Shown: positions 18,139 through 28,300 of the stretch, one piece after another
Layout of the letters: every line of letters starts with the position of its first letter
How positions within the stretch are numbered: position 1 is the first letter of the stretch
Source of the DNA: Lysobacter enzymogenes
GTDB lineage: Bacteria > Pseudomonadota > Gammaproteobacteria > Xanthomonadales > Xanthomonadaceae
Reading direction: 5' to 3'
Assembly (NCBI RefSeq): GCF_900106525.1
Contig: NZ_FNOG01000010.1
Span: 167,164 to 231,163, forward strand
DNA: 64,000 bases
Notes under the pieces: model-generated
What the model saw: only the letters and a program-made list of their open reading frames with translations
Told to the model about the DNA's origin: nothing
Databases searched by the model: none
Program-made: the position numbers and the translations under genes

Positions 18139-19017
18139 TCAGGCCGGCGGCGGGCCGAGTTTCAGCGAAAGATCGATGGCGCGCACATGTTTGGTGAGCC
18201 CGCCGATGGAGATGCAGTCCACCCCGTCTTCGGCGATCGCGCGCAGGCCGTCGAAGTCGACGCCGCCGGAGACTTCCAGCGGGATGCGCCCGTCGAACGG
18301 CGTCGCGCGCGCGATCCGCACCGCCTCGCGCCGGTCGGCGGCGTCGAAGTCGTCGATGAGGATGCGGTCGCAGCCTTCAGTCAGCGCCTCGCGCAATTGC
18401 GCCAGCGTCTCGACCTCGACGATCAGCGGCAGGCCGGGATGGCGCTCGCGCGCGTGGCGGATCGCCGCGACCAGCGAGCCGGCGGCGCGGATGTGGTTTT
18501 CCTTGAGCATCACCGCGTCATACAAGCCGATGCGGTGGTTGACCCCGCCGCCGCAACGCACCGCGTACTTCTGCGCCAGGCGCAGGCCGGGCAGGGTCTT
18601 GCGGGTGTCGAGGATCTTGGTGCCGGTGCCGGCCACCGCGGCCACGTACTGGGCGGTGACGGTGGCGGTGCCCGACAGGGTCTGCAGGAAATTCAGCGAG
18701 GCGCGCTCGGCGCTGACCAAGGCGCGGGATCGTCCCCGCAAGATGGCTAACACCGTGCCCGCAGCGACGCGGTCACCTTCGGCCACCTTCCAGTCGATCT
18801 CGACCTGCGGGTCGAGCGCGCGGTGGCAGGCGTCGAACCACGGCCGGCCGCAGACCACCGCGTCTTGCTTGCACAGCAGGTAGGCGATGTCGGCGCTGTC
18901 GGGCAGCAGGTCGGCGGTGACGTCGCCGCTGCCGAGGTCTTCGGCCAGGGCGTCGGCGACATCGGCTTCGATCTCGGCCGCCGGCGGCGGGGTCAGGTCG
19001 CGGGCGGCGGCGTTCAT
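18139..19017 (-). CDS. nadC: Nicotinate-nucleotide pyrophosphorylase (carboxylating)
   Basis: 292 residues. Converts quinolinate and PRPP to nicotinate mononucleotide in de novo NAD synthesis. Family motifs: LNFLQTLSGTAT, ILDTRKTLPGLRLAQKYAVR, GGGVNHRIGLYDAVMLKENH, VEVETLAQL and LEVSGGVDFDGL near the end. The start MNAAARDLT overlaps the stop of the Trm112-like gene by 4 bases (ATGA), so the two are translationally coupled. Confidence 0.96.
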   Translation of the reverse strand: MNAAARDLTPPPAAEIEADVADALAEDLGSGDVTADLLPDSADIAYLLCKQDAVVCGRPWFDACHRALDPQVEIDWKVAEGDRVAAGTVLAILRGRSRALVSAERASLNFLQTLSGTATVTAQYVAAVAGTGTKILDTRKTLPGLRLAQKYAVRCGGGVNHRIGLYDAVMLKENHIRAAGSLVAAIRHARERHPGLPLIVEVETLAQLREALTEGCDRILIDDFDAADRREAVRIARATPFDGRIPLEVSGGVDFDGLRAIAEDGVDCISIGGLTKHVRAIDLSLKLGPPPA

Positions 19018-19283
19018 GCGGCGGGGAAACCCTCGACCTGGGCGGTGGCCAGGGCGTTTTCGGCGTCGAGCAGCGGGATGCCGTCGTCGACGATGTAGAC
19101 GGTCTTGCGGTCGCGGGTGACCAGCGCCTCGCGCAGCGCCTGGGTCTGGGCGTCGCCGCTGCCGCGGACCACGCCGCCGCGGGCGATGGCGGCGTTCAGC
19201 GCCTGCAGCCCGCGGCCGTCGAGCGGGAACAGCGGTTGCCGGGTGGTGGGGCAGACGAGCAGGTCGAGCAGTTTGCGATCCAT
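19014..19283 (-). CDS. Trm112 family protein
   Basis: 89 residues beginning [20 protein letters not shown], the hallmark of Trm112/YcaR proteins, and ending with the conserved IPLLDAENA region. In eukaryotes Trm112 activates methyltransferases; the bacterial role is unclear. It is longer than the usual 60-65 residues because of an inserted segment (about 28-60). Only one cysteine remains of the usual zinc-binding pattern. Divergent from purE, 64 bases away. Confidence 0.85.
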   Translation of the reverse strand: MDRKLLDLLVCPTTRQPLFPLDGRGLQALNAAIARGGVVRGSGDAQTQALREALVTRDRKTVYIVDDGIPLLDAENALATAQVEGFPAA

Positions 19284-19347
19284 ACGGTTTGGTGCCGGTA
19301 CGACGGGACAGGGCGTTAGAATACGTCTTTGCGCCAAGGCACGTCCC

Positions 19348-19869
19348 ATGTCCCCAGCCCAGAGTTCCGCCTCCGCATCTCCCGCCCCGCTCGTGGGCAT
19401 CGTCATGGGCTCGCGCTCGGACTGGGAGACCATGCAGCACGCCGCCGCCAAGCTCGAAGCGCTGGGCGTGCCGCACGAGGTGCGGGTGGTGTCCGCGCAC
19501 CGCACCCCGGACGTGCTGTTCCAGTACGCCGAAAGCGCGGCCGCCCGCGGCCTGCGCGCGATCGTCGCCGGCGCCGGCGGCGCCGCCCACCTGCCGGGCA
19601 TGCTGGCTTCGAAGACCGCGGTGCCGGTGCTGGGCGTGCCGGTGCAGTCCAAGGCGCTCAACGGCATGGATTCTTTGCTGTCGATCGTGCAGATGCCGGC
19701 CGGCATCCCGGTGGCGACCTTCGCCATCGGCAACGCCGGCGCCGCCAACGCCGCGCTGTTCGCCGCCGCCCTGCTGGCGCCGGAATACCCGGCCATCGGC
19801 GCGGCGCTGAGCGCGTTCCGCGCGCGCCAGACCGACGAAGTGCTGGCCAACGACGACCCGCGCCAATGA
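19348..19869 (+). CDS. purE: N5-carboxyaminoimidazole ribonucleotide mutase
   Basis: 173 residues. Interconverts N5-CAIR and CAIR in purine synthesis. Motifs: [27 protein letters not shown] (catalytic His), [14 protein letters not shown] and [21 protein letters not shown] -10-like TAGAAT lies at 19317-19322, 26 bases before the ATG. The stop overlaps the purK start by 4 bases. Confidence 0.97.
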   Translation: MSPAQSSASASPAPLVGIVMGSRSDWETMQHAAAKLEALGVPHEVRVVSAHRTPDVLFQYAESAAARGLRAIVAGAGGAAHLPGMLASKTAVPVLGVPVQSKALNGMDSLLSIVQMPAGIPVATFAIGNAGAANAALFAAALLAPEYPAIGAALSAFRARQTDEVLANDDPRQ

Positions 19870-21005
19870 CCACCGTCGGCATCCTCGGAGGCGGGCAGCT
19901 GGCCCGCATGCTGGCGCTGTCGGGCGCGCCGCTGGGCCTGCGTTTCCTGGTCCTGGACAACACCGCCGACGCCTGCGCCGGCCAGTTCGCGCCGATGGTG
20001 GTGGGCGACTACACCGATCAGGCCGCGCTCGACGAGTTCGCCTCGAAGATCGACGTGGCCACCTTCGATTTCGAGAACGTGCCGGCCGAATCGGCGCGCT
20101 GGCTGGCCGAGCGCCGGCCGGTGTTCCCGAGCCCGCGCGCGCTGGCCGTGGCGCAGGACCGGCTGGCCGAGAAGACCCTGTTCCGCGAACTCGACATCCC
20201 GGTGCCCGATTTCGCGCCGATCGATTCGCGCGCCGGCCTCGACGCCGCGCTGCAGTCCATCGGCACGCCGTGCATCCTCAAGACCCGCCGCCTGGGCTAC
20301 GACGGCAAGGGCCAGTTCCGGATCAAGAGCCCGGCCGACGCCGACGCCGCCTGGGCCGCGCTCGGCGCCCAGGCCGAGACCGTCGGCCTGATCCTGGAAG
20401 GCTTCGTGCGCTTCGAGCGCGAGCTGTCGGTGGTCGCCGTGCGCGGCCGCGACGGCGAGTTCCGCGCTTGGCCGCTGACCGAGAACTGGCACGTCGACGG
20501 CGTGCTCTCGGCCAGCCTCGCGCCGGCCGATGCCGACGCCGCGCTGGCCGCGACCGCGGTCGCGCACGCGCGCAAGCTCGGCGAAGCGCTCGACTACGTC
20601 GGCGTGTTCGCGCTGGAGCTGTTCTGCCGCGACGGCGTGCTGCTGGCCAACGAGTTGGCCCCGCGCGTGCACAACTCCGGCCACTGGACCATCGAAGGCG
20701 CCGAGACCTCGCAGTTCCAGAACCATCTGCGCGCCGTGCTCGGCCTGCCGCTGGGCGACACGCGCATGCTCGGCCACGCCTGCATGCTCAACTGGATCGG
20801 CGCGATGCCCGACGCCGCGCCGGTGCTGGCCGAAGCCGGCGGGCATTGGCACGACTACGGCAAGTCGTCGCGCGACGGGCGCAAGGTCGGGCATGCGACC
20901 TTGCGCACCGACAGCGCGGCCGAACTCGCCGAGGCCTTGCGCCGGGTCGGTGCGGCCTTGGGGCGCGAGGAGCAGGTTGAGCCGGTGATCGAACGCCTGC
21001 GCTGA
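19866..21005 (+). CDS. purK: N5-carboxyaminoimidazole ribonucleotide synthase
   Basis: 379 residues. ATP-grasp ligase that makes N5-CAIR from AIR, bicarbonate and ATP. Begins [18 protein letters not shown] (Rossmann-like), has the ATP-grasp Lys region [37 protein letters not shown], and the closing [20 protein letters not shown] metal/substrate motif. It forms the purEK operon with the preceding gene. Confidence 0.97.
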   Translation: MTTVGILGGGQLARMLALSGAPLGLRFLVLDNTADACAGQFAPMVVGDYTDQAALDEFASKIDVATFDFENVPAESARWLAERRPVFPSPRALAVAQDRLAEKTLFRELDIPVPDFAPIDSRAGLDAALQSIGTPCILKTRRLGYDGKGQFRIKSPADADAAWAALGAQAETVGLILEGFVRFERELSVVAVRGRDGEFRAWPLTENWHVDGVLSASLAPADADAALAATAVAHARKLGEALDYVGVFALELFCRDGVLLANELAPRVHNSGHWTIEGAETSQFQNHLRAVLGLPLGDTRMLGHACMLNWIGAMPDAAPVLAEAGGHWHDYGKSSRDGRKVGHATLRTDSAAELAEALRRVGAALGREEQVEPVIERLR

Positions 21006-21008
21006 GCG

Positions 21009-21590
21009 ATGCCGACCTGGTTGACGCGGCCGCATCGCGCGCCGCCGCTGGCGCGCTGGGGCGGCGTCGCTTTCATGGCGTTCATGGTCGGCGGCGTCGC
21101 CGGCATGCTGTGCGTGGACGGCGAATTCAACGACGGTTTCGCCCAGGTCGCGACCTGGCTGTGGTTGCCGTGGTTGCTGGCGGTAACGGCGTTCGTCGGC
21201 CGCTATTGGCGCTGGCTGCGCGAACGCCAGCGGCGCGCGTGGCGGGTGCTGGGCGGCGCGGTGTTGGTCTATCTGATGGGTTTGCTGATGGCCTGGCCAT
21301 ATCTGACGGTAGTCAACGCGATCGGCGATCGCGGGCCGGTGCATCTGGCTGGGCCGGTGCTGCGCAAGCAGGTCGTCTCCAGCCGCCGTTCGGACGCGCA
21401 CGTGCTGAGCTTGCGCGACGGTGCCAGCGGCCGCGAGGTCGACATGGTGGTGAACCCGGCGCTGTTCGGCGAGGTCGCGGTCGGCGACCGCCTGGCTTGC
21501 GATCTGCGCCAGGGCTGGCTCGGCTTCACCTATCGCTGGCGCTTCGGCGGCAGCGGGCCGGCGTGTTCGTTGGCGACGCGGCGCGGCTGA
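21009..21590 (+). CDS. Membrane protein of unknown function
   Basis: 193 residues starting 3 bases after purK. Three hydrophobic segments are visible (about 20-37, 52-68, 82-104), followed by a soluble C-terminal domain of about 85 residues ending in FGGSGPACSLATRRG. The soluble part resembles no family I can name. Probably co-transcribed with purEK. Confidence 0.65.
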   Translation: MPTWLTRPHRAPPLARWGGVAFMAFMVGGVAGMLCVDGEFNDGFAQVATWLWLPWLLAVTAFVGRYWRWLRERQRRAWRVLGGAVLVYLMGLLMAWPYLTVVNAIGDRGPVHLAGPVLRKQVVSSRRSDAHVLSLRDGASGREVDMVVNPALFGEVAVGDRLACDLRQGWLGFTYRWRFGGSGPACSLATRRG

Positions 21591-21630
21591 TCCGGGCGCG
21601 GTCGTCGCGGGCCTGCGGCAACGGCGCCGC

Positions 21631-22170
21631 TCAGTTCGGGTCGGTTCGATCCGGCAGCGTCGCGGCGGCGACGGTCTCAGCCACGCGTTCGCTCGCCAAC
21701 CGGCGCATCTGCACCATCAGCCCGATCGTGTAGACCAGCGAATAGCCGATCAACACCGCCGCCATGCCCATCGTCAGCGCGCTCGGCGCCTGCGCCGCGG
21801 CGAAGCCTTCGTGGGTGTAGCGCCAGGCCATGCGGCTGAGCAGCAGGACGGTCAGCGCGCCGCCGATCCACGGGTTCGGCGTGTAGGTGCGCCGGCCGTC
21901 GCGCCAGGCGACGTGGGTGTGCTTGAGCGCGAGCAGGCCGAGCAGCGCGCCCAGCGCGGCGCCGACGCCCAGGCCGAGCGCGAGGTGCGGCATCGCCGCG
22001 CCGGCGACGCATAGCAACGCCGCGACCAAAGCCAGGATGCCGAGCCGGATGCCGCTGCGCACCGGTCGCCACGGCTGCACGCCGAAGTTGCGGCGGATGC
22101 GGCGGTAGACCAGCAGCATCGACAGCGCGGGAAGCCAGTAGGGTGCGGTGGCGGCGATCGGCGAGGCCAT
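21631..22170 (-). CDS. Multi-span membrane protein of unknown function
   Basis: 179 residues with about five membrane segments, the first near the N-terminus (YWLPALSMLLVYRRIRRNFG), two in the middle separated by one turn (LGILALVAALLCVAGAAM, LALGLGVGAALGALLGLLAL), and two towards the end. The overall layout recalls small CcdC/DUF1453-like membrane proteins, but this is only an impression. It converges with the gene at 21009. Confidence 0.6.
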   Translation of the reverse strand: MASPIAATAPYWLPALSMLLVYRRIRRNFGVQPWRPVRSGIRLGILALVAALLCVAGAAMPHLALGLGVGAALGALLGLLALKHTHVAWRDGRRTYTPNPWIGGALTVLLLSRMAWRYTHEGFAAAQAPSALTMGMAAVLIGYSLVYTIGLMVQMRRLASERVAETVAAATLPDRTDPN

Positions 22171-22297
22171 GAGGCGGGGTTCCAGTGGCCGCGGTGCGCG
22201 GCTGCATGAGCTTGCGCGCGTGGGGTGTGGCGCTGCAAGCCGAGGGCGTTGCGGGCTGGCGGTTCGTGCGGCTTGAGGGGGGCGTCGTTGGCGGGGT

Positions 22298-22330
22298 GTC
22301 GCGGTCGCGGCTTGCGCCGCTCCTACAGGA
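22298..22330 (-). repeat. Type A interspersed repeat
   Basis: A further copy of the CTGTAGGAGCGGCGCAAGC element, read on the minus strand, in the gap between sodB and the membrane-protein gene. Confidence 0.8.
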
Positions 22331-22353
22331 GGCGTGGGGGGATTCGCCGATAA

Positions 22354-22386
22354 CGAAAAACGGCCGGGTTTCCCCGGCCGTTTTCG
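22354..22386 (-). terminator. Terminator after sodB
   Basis: CGGCCGGG, loop TTTC, CCCGGCCG, flanked by A5 and T4 so that it has a T-run on either strand. It lies 21 bases beyond the sodB stop. Confidence 0.85.
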
Positions 22387-22407
22387 CTGTTGCGGCGACG
22401 CGGCGGC

Positions 22408-22986
22408 TTACTTGAGGTTGGACGCCACGAAGTCCCAGTTGACCAGGTTCCAGAACGCCTCGACGTACTTCGGGCGGGCGTTGCGGTAGTCGATGTAGTA
22501 GGCGTGTTCCCACACGTCGCAGGTCAGCAGCGCGGTGTCTTCGCCGGTCAGCGGGGTGGCGGCGTTGGGCGTGCTGACCAGGGCCAGCGAACCGTCCGGA
22601 CGCTGCACCAGCCAGCCCCAGCCCGAACCGAAGGTGCCGACCGCGGTCTTGGTGAACTCTTCCTTGAACTTGGCGAAGTCGCCGAAGGCCTTGTTGATGA
22701 GTTCGGCCAGCTTGCCGGTCGGCTCGCCGCCGCCCTTGGGCGACAGGCAGTTCCAATAGAAGGTGTGGTTCCAGATCTGGGCGGCGTTGTTGAACATGCC
22801 GCCCTGCGACTTCTTGATGATCTCTTCCAGCGACAGCGAGGCGAACTCGGTGCCTTCGATCATCTTGTTGAGGTTGTCGACGTAGGCCTTGTGATGCTTG
22901 CCGTAGTGATAGTCGATGGTCTCGGCCGAGATGGTCGGCTCCAGCGCGGTACGGTCGTAGGGCAGGGCAGGCAATTCGATGGCCAT
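22408..22986 (-). CDS. sodB: Iron superoxide dismutase
   Basis: 192 residues, standard length. Dismutates superoxide in the cytoplasm. Metal ligands are in [20 protein letters not shown] (His27), [14 protein letters not shown] (second His) and [20 protein letters not shown] (Asp and His). The surrounding residues [10 protein letters not shown] and FGSGWGWL favour the iron form, though cambialistic enzymes exist. Has its own terminator. Confidence 0.96.
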   Translation of the reverse strand: MAIELPALPYDRTALEPTISAETIDYHYGKHHKAYVDNLNKMIEGTEFASLSLEEIIKKSQGGMFNNAAQIWNHTFYWNCLSPKGGGEPTGKLAELINKAFGDFAKFKEEFTKTAVGTFGSGWGWLVQRPDGSLALVSTPNAATPLTGEDTALLTCDVWEHAYYIDYRNARPKYVEAFWNLVNWDFVASNLK

Positions 22987-23177
22987 TGGCGGGCTCCTGG
23001 AGTTCGAGGGGGGCTGGCTAGCGGAGGGCGCCGCGGCCGGCGTTCCAGCTCCGGGACCGAACGGTTCCAGGACGGGCGCGTCGGCGACGCCGCGAAGGCT
23101 TACAATTCATATTCTATCCCCACCCAAGGTTGCCGAACCGTCAAACTCGGCAACAAACCTTGTCAGGAGCAGTACCC

Positions 23178-23498
23178 ATGTCGGTTATCGAACGGATCCA
23201 GACCGAGGTCGAGTCCCATCCGGTCGTGTTGTTCATGAAGGGCACCGCGCAGTTCCCGATGTGCGGCTTTTCCAGCCGCGCGGTGCAGGCGCTGAAGGCC
23301 GCGGGCGCCACTTCGCTGCACACGGTCAACGTGCTGGAAGATCCGGAAATCCGCGCCAACCTGCCGCGCTATTCGAATTGGCCGACCTTCCCGCAGCTCT
23401 TCATCCACGGCGAGCTGATCGGCGGTTGCGACATCACCCTGGAGCTGTACGAGTCCGGCGAGCTGGCGCGCATGATCAGCGAGACCCAGTCGCAGTGA
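23178..23498 (+). CDS. grxD: Monothiol glutaredoxin (Grx4 type)
   Basis: 106 residues. Carries and transfers 2Fe-2S clusters. The active-site CGFS motif is in AQFPMCGFSSRAVQALKAAG; the glutathione-binding WPTFPQLFIHGELIGGCDI follows. CAGGAG lies 8 bases before ATG 23178, so this start is preferred over an in-frame ATG 48 bases upstream. The stop overlaps the GTG of the SDR gene. Confidence 0.96.
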   Translation: MSVIERIQTEVESHPVVLFMKGTAQFPMCGFSSRAVQALKAAGATSLHTVNVLEDPEIRANLPRYSNWPTFPQLFIHGELIGGCDITLELYESGELARMISETQSQ

Positions 23499-24247
23499 CC
23501 CAGGCCGCCGCCCGTTCCGGGGATTCCCAGGCCGGCGCGCTGGCCGGCCGGGTGGTGCTGGTCACCGGTGCCGCCGGCGGTCTCGGCTCGGCCGCCTCGC
23601 TGGCCTGCGCCGCGGCCGGCGCCACCGTGGTCCTGCTCGGGCGCAAGGTGCCGAAGTTGAACCGGGTCTACGACGCGGCGGCCCAGGCCGGGCCCGAGCC
23701 GCTGCTGTACCCGCTCGACCTGGAAGGCGCCCAGCCCGACGACTACGCCGAGATGGCGCAGCGGATCGAATCCGAACTCGGCCGCCTCGACGGCGTGCTG
23801 CACTGCGCCGCCGATTTCCCCGGCCTGACCCCGCTGATGCAGACCGACCCGGCCGCGTTCGCGCGCGCCGTGCACATCAATCTGACCGCGCCGTGGTGGC
23901 TGTCGCAGGCCTGCCTGCCGCTGCTGGCCAAGGCCGGCGACGCCGCGCTGGTGTTCGCCCTCGACGATCCCAAGCGGGTCGGCCAGGCGTACTGGGGCGG
24001 CTACGGCGCGGCCCAGCACGGGCTCGCCGCGCTGGTCGGGATCCTGCACGCCGAGTTGGGCAATTCCAGCGTGCGCGTGTCCGGCCTGCGTCCGGGGCCG
24101 ATGCGCACGCCGCTGCGCGCGCGCGCCTACGTCGAAGAAAACGACCGTTCCGCGCGCGAGCCGGCGGCCTATGCCGCGGCCTGCGTTTCGCTGCTGTCGG
24201 CGGACGGCGCAGCGCATCGCGGCACGGTCTGGACGCCGGACGCCTGA
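23495..24247 (+). CDS. Short-chain dehydrogenase-like protein lacking the catalytic triad
   Basis: 250 residues from GTG 23495, overlapping grxD by 4 bases. Rossmann fold with the nucleotide motif VLVTGAAGGLGSAA and the NAG-equivalent HCAADFPGL; overall closest to YciK-type SDRs. The SDR active site should read S...YxxxK. Here the Ser strand reads ALVFALDDPKRV and the Tyr/Lys segment GGYGAAQHG, so Tyr is present, Lys is Gln and Ser is missing. A binding or regulatory role is therefore more likely than redox catalysis. Confidence 0.85.
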   Translation: MTQAAARSGDSQAGALAGRVVLVTGAAGGLGSAASLACAAAGATVVLLGRKVPKLNRVYDAAAQAGPEPLLYPLDLEGAQPDDYAEMAQRIESELGRLDGVLHCAADFPGLTPLMQTDPAAFARAVHINLTAPWWLSQACLPLLAKAGDAALVFALDDPKRVGQAYWGGYGAAQHGLAALVGILHAELGNSSVRVSGLRPGPMRTPLRARAYVEENDRSAREPAAYAAACVSLLSADGAAHRGTVWTPDA

Positions 24248-24256
24248 GGCCGCGCC

Positions 24257-24850
24257 ATGACCATCGCCTCGGCCGCGCTGCTGCTCTTCATCATCCTCGA
24301 CCCGCTCGGCAACATCCCGGTGTTCCTGAGCCTGCTGCGCGGGCTGCCGCCCAAGCGCCAGCGCATCGTGCTCGCGCGCGAGCTGCTGATCGCGCTGGGC
24401 GTGCTGATGCTGTTCCTGTGGGGAGGCAAGTACGCGCTGGAGCTGATGCACCTGCGCCAGGAGTCGGTGTCGATCGCCGGCGGCATCGTCTTGTTCCTGA
24501 TCGGCATCCGCATGATCTTCCCGCCGCCGGAAGGGCTGATGGGCGAGATCCCCGACGGCGAGCCCTTCATCGTGCCGATGGCGATCCCGCTGGTCGCCGG
24601 CCCTTCGGGCATGGCCGCGGTGATGCTGATGGGCAGCAACGACCCATCGCGCCTGGGCGACTGGAGCCTGGCGCTGATGATCGCCTGGGGCGCGACCGCG
24701 GCGATCCTGTTCTCGGCCACCATCCTCTACAAGCTGCTCGGCCGGCGCGCGCTGATCGCGATCGAGCGGCTGATGGGCATGCTGCTGGTGGCGATCTCGG
24801 TGCAGATGATTCTCGACGGCCTCGGCGCCTACCTGCCGGGTCCGCCGTGA
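24257..24850 (+). CDS. MarC-family integral membrane protein
   Basis: 197 residues with about six membrane helices. It starts ASAALLLFIILDPLGNIPVF, the characteristic MarC opening, and has AIPLVAGPSGMAAVMLMGSN in the middle. The family (UPF0056) was named for multiple antibiotic resistance, but marC itself is not needed for that; the transport role is unknown. Nine bases after the SDR gene and probably in the same unit. Confidence 0.9.
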   Translation: MTIASAALLLFIILDPLGNIPVFLSLLRGLPPKRQRIVLARELLIALGVLMLFLWGGKYALELMHLRQESVSIAGGIVLFLIGIRMIFPPPEGLMGEIPDGEPFIVPMAIPLVAGPSGMAAVMLMGSNDPSRLGDWSLALMIAWGATAAILFSATILYKLLGRRALIAIERLMGMLLVAISVQMILDGLGAYLPGPP

Positions 24851-25327
24851 GCGCCGGCCGGTAATCCCGGCCCCGCGCGCGGGGCGCGAGCCCGCTGCGG
24901 TGCTCGCGAGGGCTTGAAGGCGCGGCGGGGAGCCGTGCCGGTTCCGACGAACGGTTATGCCCGCACCGGCCCGGGCCGGCGAGGGCGGGGCGGCCGTTCG
25001 CGATTTCGAGTGGCGTAGTTGTGCCCGGGCGCTGTCGCCCGGCTCCCATTCGCACCCGCATGGGCAAGGGCTCCGGGCGCGGCTTATACAACTTTGCGCT
25101 GCATGGCAGTTCAGGTGTGGACGCAGTCACCGTGTGACAAGGCTTGATGCCGGTCACGTCTCTGTCACACACCCTGCCTAGCCTGTTAAACTGCTGTTAA
25201 CCCCGGCGGCCACGGCGCCGCGCGGGTCTAGGGGCTAGCCAATAACGCAGGTCTGGACCGGCAGCGGCGCGAAGCCGCGCCCGCCGACCTTCTCCGCCAC
25301 GCATTCCACTGTACCGAGGCCATCGTA
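24851..25327 (+). promoter_or_regulatory. Regulatory gap before the TonB receptor
   Basis: No gene is seen in this 477-base gap. It begins with GC-rich palindromes (CCCCGCGCGCGGGG at 24871-24884) that may end marC transcription. At 25132-25139 and 25163-25170 are perfect inverted octamers GTGTGACA and TGTCACAC, 23 bases apart. The right octamer overlaps the -35 position of a TAAACT -10 at 25187-25192. This looks like an operator-controlled promoter for the receptor with a leader of about 130 bases. Confidence 0.45.
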
Positions 25328-28300
25328 ATGACCTATCAAAACCGCGTCCGCATGTCCAAGCTCACGCTTGGCCTGCTCGCCGTCTTCGCCACCGCTCCGG
25401 TCTTCGCCCAGAGCAACGCCGCCGGTATCGCCGGCCGTGTCCTCGGCGCCGACGGCCAGCCGGTCGCCAACGCCGAAGTGACGATCACCCACACGGAATC
25501 GGGCACCGTCAGCCGCGCCACCACCGACGCCGACGGCCGCTACAACGCCCGCGGCCTGCGCGTGGGCGGCCCGTACACGGTCACCATCAACAAGGAAGGC
25601 GCCGGCGCCGGCAGCCAGGACGGGGTCTACCTCAACCTGGACAAGGTCAACAACGTCGATGTCGCGCTGAACAACTCGGTCACCACCCTGGGCGCCGTCC
25701 AGGCGGTCGCCGCGGCGACCTCGGAAGTGTTCTCGGCCAACAAGATGGGCGCCGGCTCGGTGGTCACCCGCCAGCAGCTCGAGCAGATGCCGACCATCAA
25801 CCGCAACCTGCAGGACTTCGTCCGCCTCGACCCGCGCGTGGTCCAGACCGACAAGTCGCGCAACGAGATCTCGGTCGGCGGCCAGAACCCGCGCTACAAC
25901 GTGATCCGCGTCGACGGCGTCAGCACCAACGACTCCTTCGGCCTCGGCGGCAACGGCCTGCCGACCCCGAAGCAGCCGTTCTCGATGGACGTCATCGACG
26001 AAGTCTCCATCGACGTGGCCAACTACGACGTGACCATCGCCGGCGGCACGGGCGGCGTGATCAACGCCGTCACCAAGTCGGGCACCAACGAATTCCACGG
26101 CTCGGTCTACGGCGTGTACCGCGACAACGACTGGTCGGGCAAGAACTCCGCCGGCGTGCGTCCGCAGCTGTTCGACAGCGAGAGCACCTACGGCGGCACC
26201 TTCGGCGGCCCGCTGATCAAGGACAAGCTGTTCTTCTTCGCCAACTACGAGAAGTACACCGGCAAGGAACTGTTCACCGGCAACTCCAGCTTCGGTCCTC
26301 CGGGCTCGGGCGCCAACAACATCGTCAACATCACCCCGGCCCAGATCGCCGAGATCATCGACATCTCCAAGAACGTCTGGGGCTTCGATCCGGGTAGCCT
26401 GTCGCTGCCGTCGCTCGACACCAAGAGCGAGGAATACGGCCTGAAGATCGACTGGAACATCAGCGATAAGCACCGCGCCAATTTCCGCTACGCGCAGAGC
26501 AAGCAGAGCACCGCGTTCCTGCAGGGCTTCGGCAGCAACTCGCTGGCGCTGAGCACGTACCACTACGTGCAGGACTTCGAGTTCAAGACCTACACCGCGC
26601 AGTTGTTCAGCGACTGGACCGACAACTTCTCCACCGAAGCCAAGGTCTCCTACCGCGACTACTCGGCCGTTCGCAACCCGCAGTTCGACCTGCCGGCGAT
26701 CGGCGTGCGCGTGGGCAGCAGCACCCTGAACTTCGGCACCGAAGAGAACACCCAGGCCAACATCCTCGAGACCAAGACCTGGAACGGCTTCTTCGCCGGC
26801 AACCTGTTCCTGGGCGAGCACACCGTCAAGTTCGGCGCCGACTACGAGTCGAACGAGGTCTACAACCTGTTCGGCCGCCGCATCAACGGCGTGTACACCT
26901 TCAATTCGATCGCCGACTACCGCGCCGGCCGTTCGGGCCGTTACCAGTTGTTCGCCCCGCGCGGCGGCGACCTGGACAACATGGCCGCCGGCTTCACCCA
27001 GAAGAACATCGGCCTGTTCGCGCAGGACACCTGGGCGCTCACCGACCGCCTGACCCTGACCTTCGGCGTGCGCTACGACAAGGCCATTGTCGACGACAAG
27101 CCGGTCTACAACGCGGCCGCGTCGAACCTGTTCGGCGTGCGCAACGACAACACCATCGACGGCAGCGACCTGTGGCAGCCGCGCTTCGGCTTCAACTACA
27201 CCTTCGACAGCGAGCGTCCGACCCAGCTGCGCGGCGGCATCGGTCTGTTCAAGGGCGGTTCGCCGACGGTGTGGCTGGCCAACCCGTACTCCAATAACGG
27301 CATTTCGTACACCGACTACCTGTTCACCAACGGCATCACCCGCTTCAGCCCGGATCCGAACGCCCAGCTGGGCCTGTTCAACCCGGGCACCGGCGGCCAG
27401 CAGTCGGTCGACTTCATCGAGAAGGACCTGAGCCTGCCGTCGGTGTGGAAGGCCAACCTGGCGTTCGATACCGAACTGCCGTGGTACGGCATCGTCGCCG
27501 CCGTGGAAGGCGTGGTCACCCAGGTCAACGACGCCCTGTACTACCAGCAGCTCAACCTCGGCGCGGTGCAGCGCGTGGGTCAGGACGGCCGCAACATCTA
27601 CTGGAACAACGCAGGCCTGAGCCCGCTGAGCTGGAACCAGGATGGCAGCGCGTGCTTGCGCGAAACCGGCTTGGCCGGCGGTCCGTCCTGCGCCAGCAGC
27701 GGTACCAACGCGCGCGCCGGTCGCTCCACGGCCTACAACGACGCCATCATCGCCCGCAACACCTCCAAGGGTGAGAGCCAGCAGTTCACCGTTTCGTTGA
27801 ACAAGCCGTTCAACAACAGCGACTGGGCCTGGGGCGTCGCCTACACCTTCACCCACGCCACCGAAGTCAGCCCGCTGACCAGCTCGACCTCGAGCTCGCA
27901 GCTCGGCAACGTCGGCGTGTTCCAGTCCAACGAGGAAGTCGCCGCGCGCTCGGCCTACGAGATCCGCGACCGCTTCACCGCCAACGTCAACTGGAAGCAC
28001 GCGTTCTTCGGCGACTACAACACCATCGTCTCGCTGGTGTACGAAGGCCGCTCGGGCCGTCCGTACAGCTACGCGTTCGACAACGACGCCAACGGCGACG
28101 GCCGTCTGAACGACCTGCTGTACATCCCCAAGAGCATGGGCGACGTGCTGTTCCGCAACCCGGCCGAAGAGCAGGCGTTCTGGAACTTCGTCAACGGCAA
28201 CGAGTACCTGCGCAGCCATCTGGGCCAGGTCGCCAAGCGCAACGACGTGCGCGGCAAGTGGGTCAACCAGTTCGACCTGCACATCGCGCAGGAACTGCCG

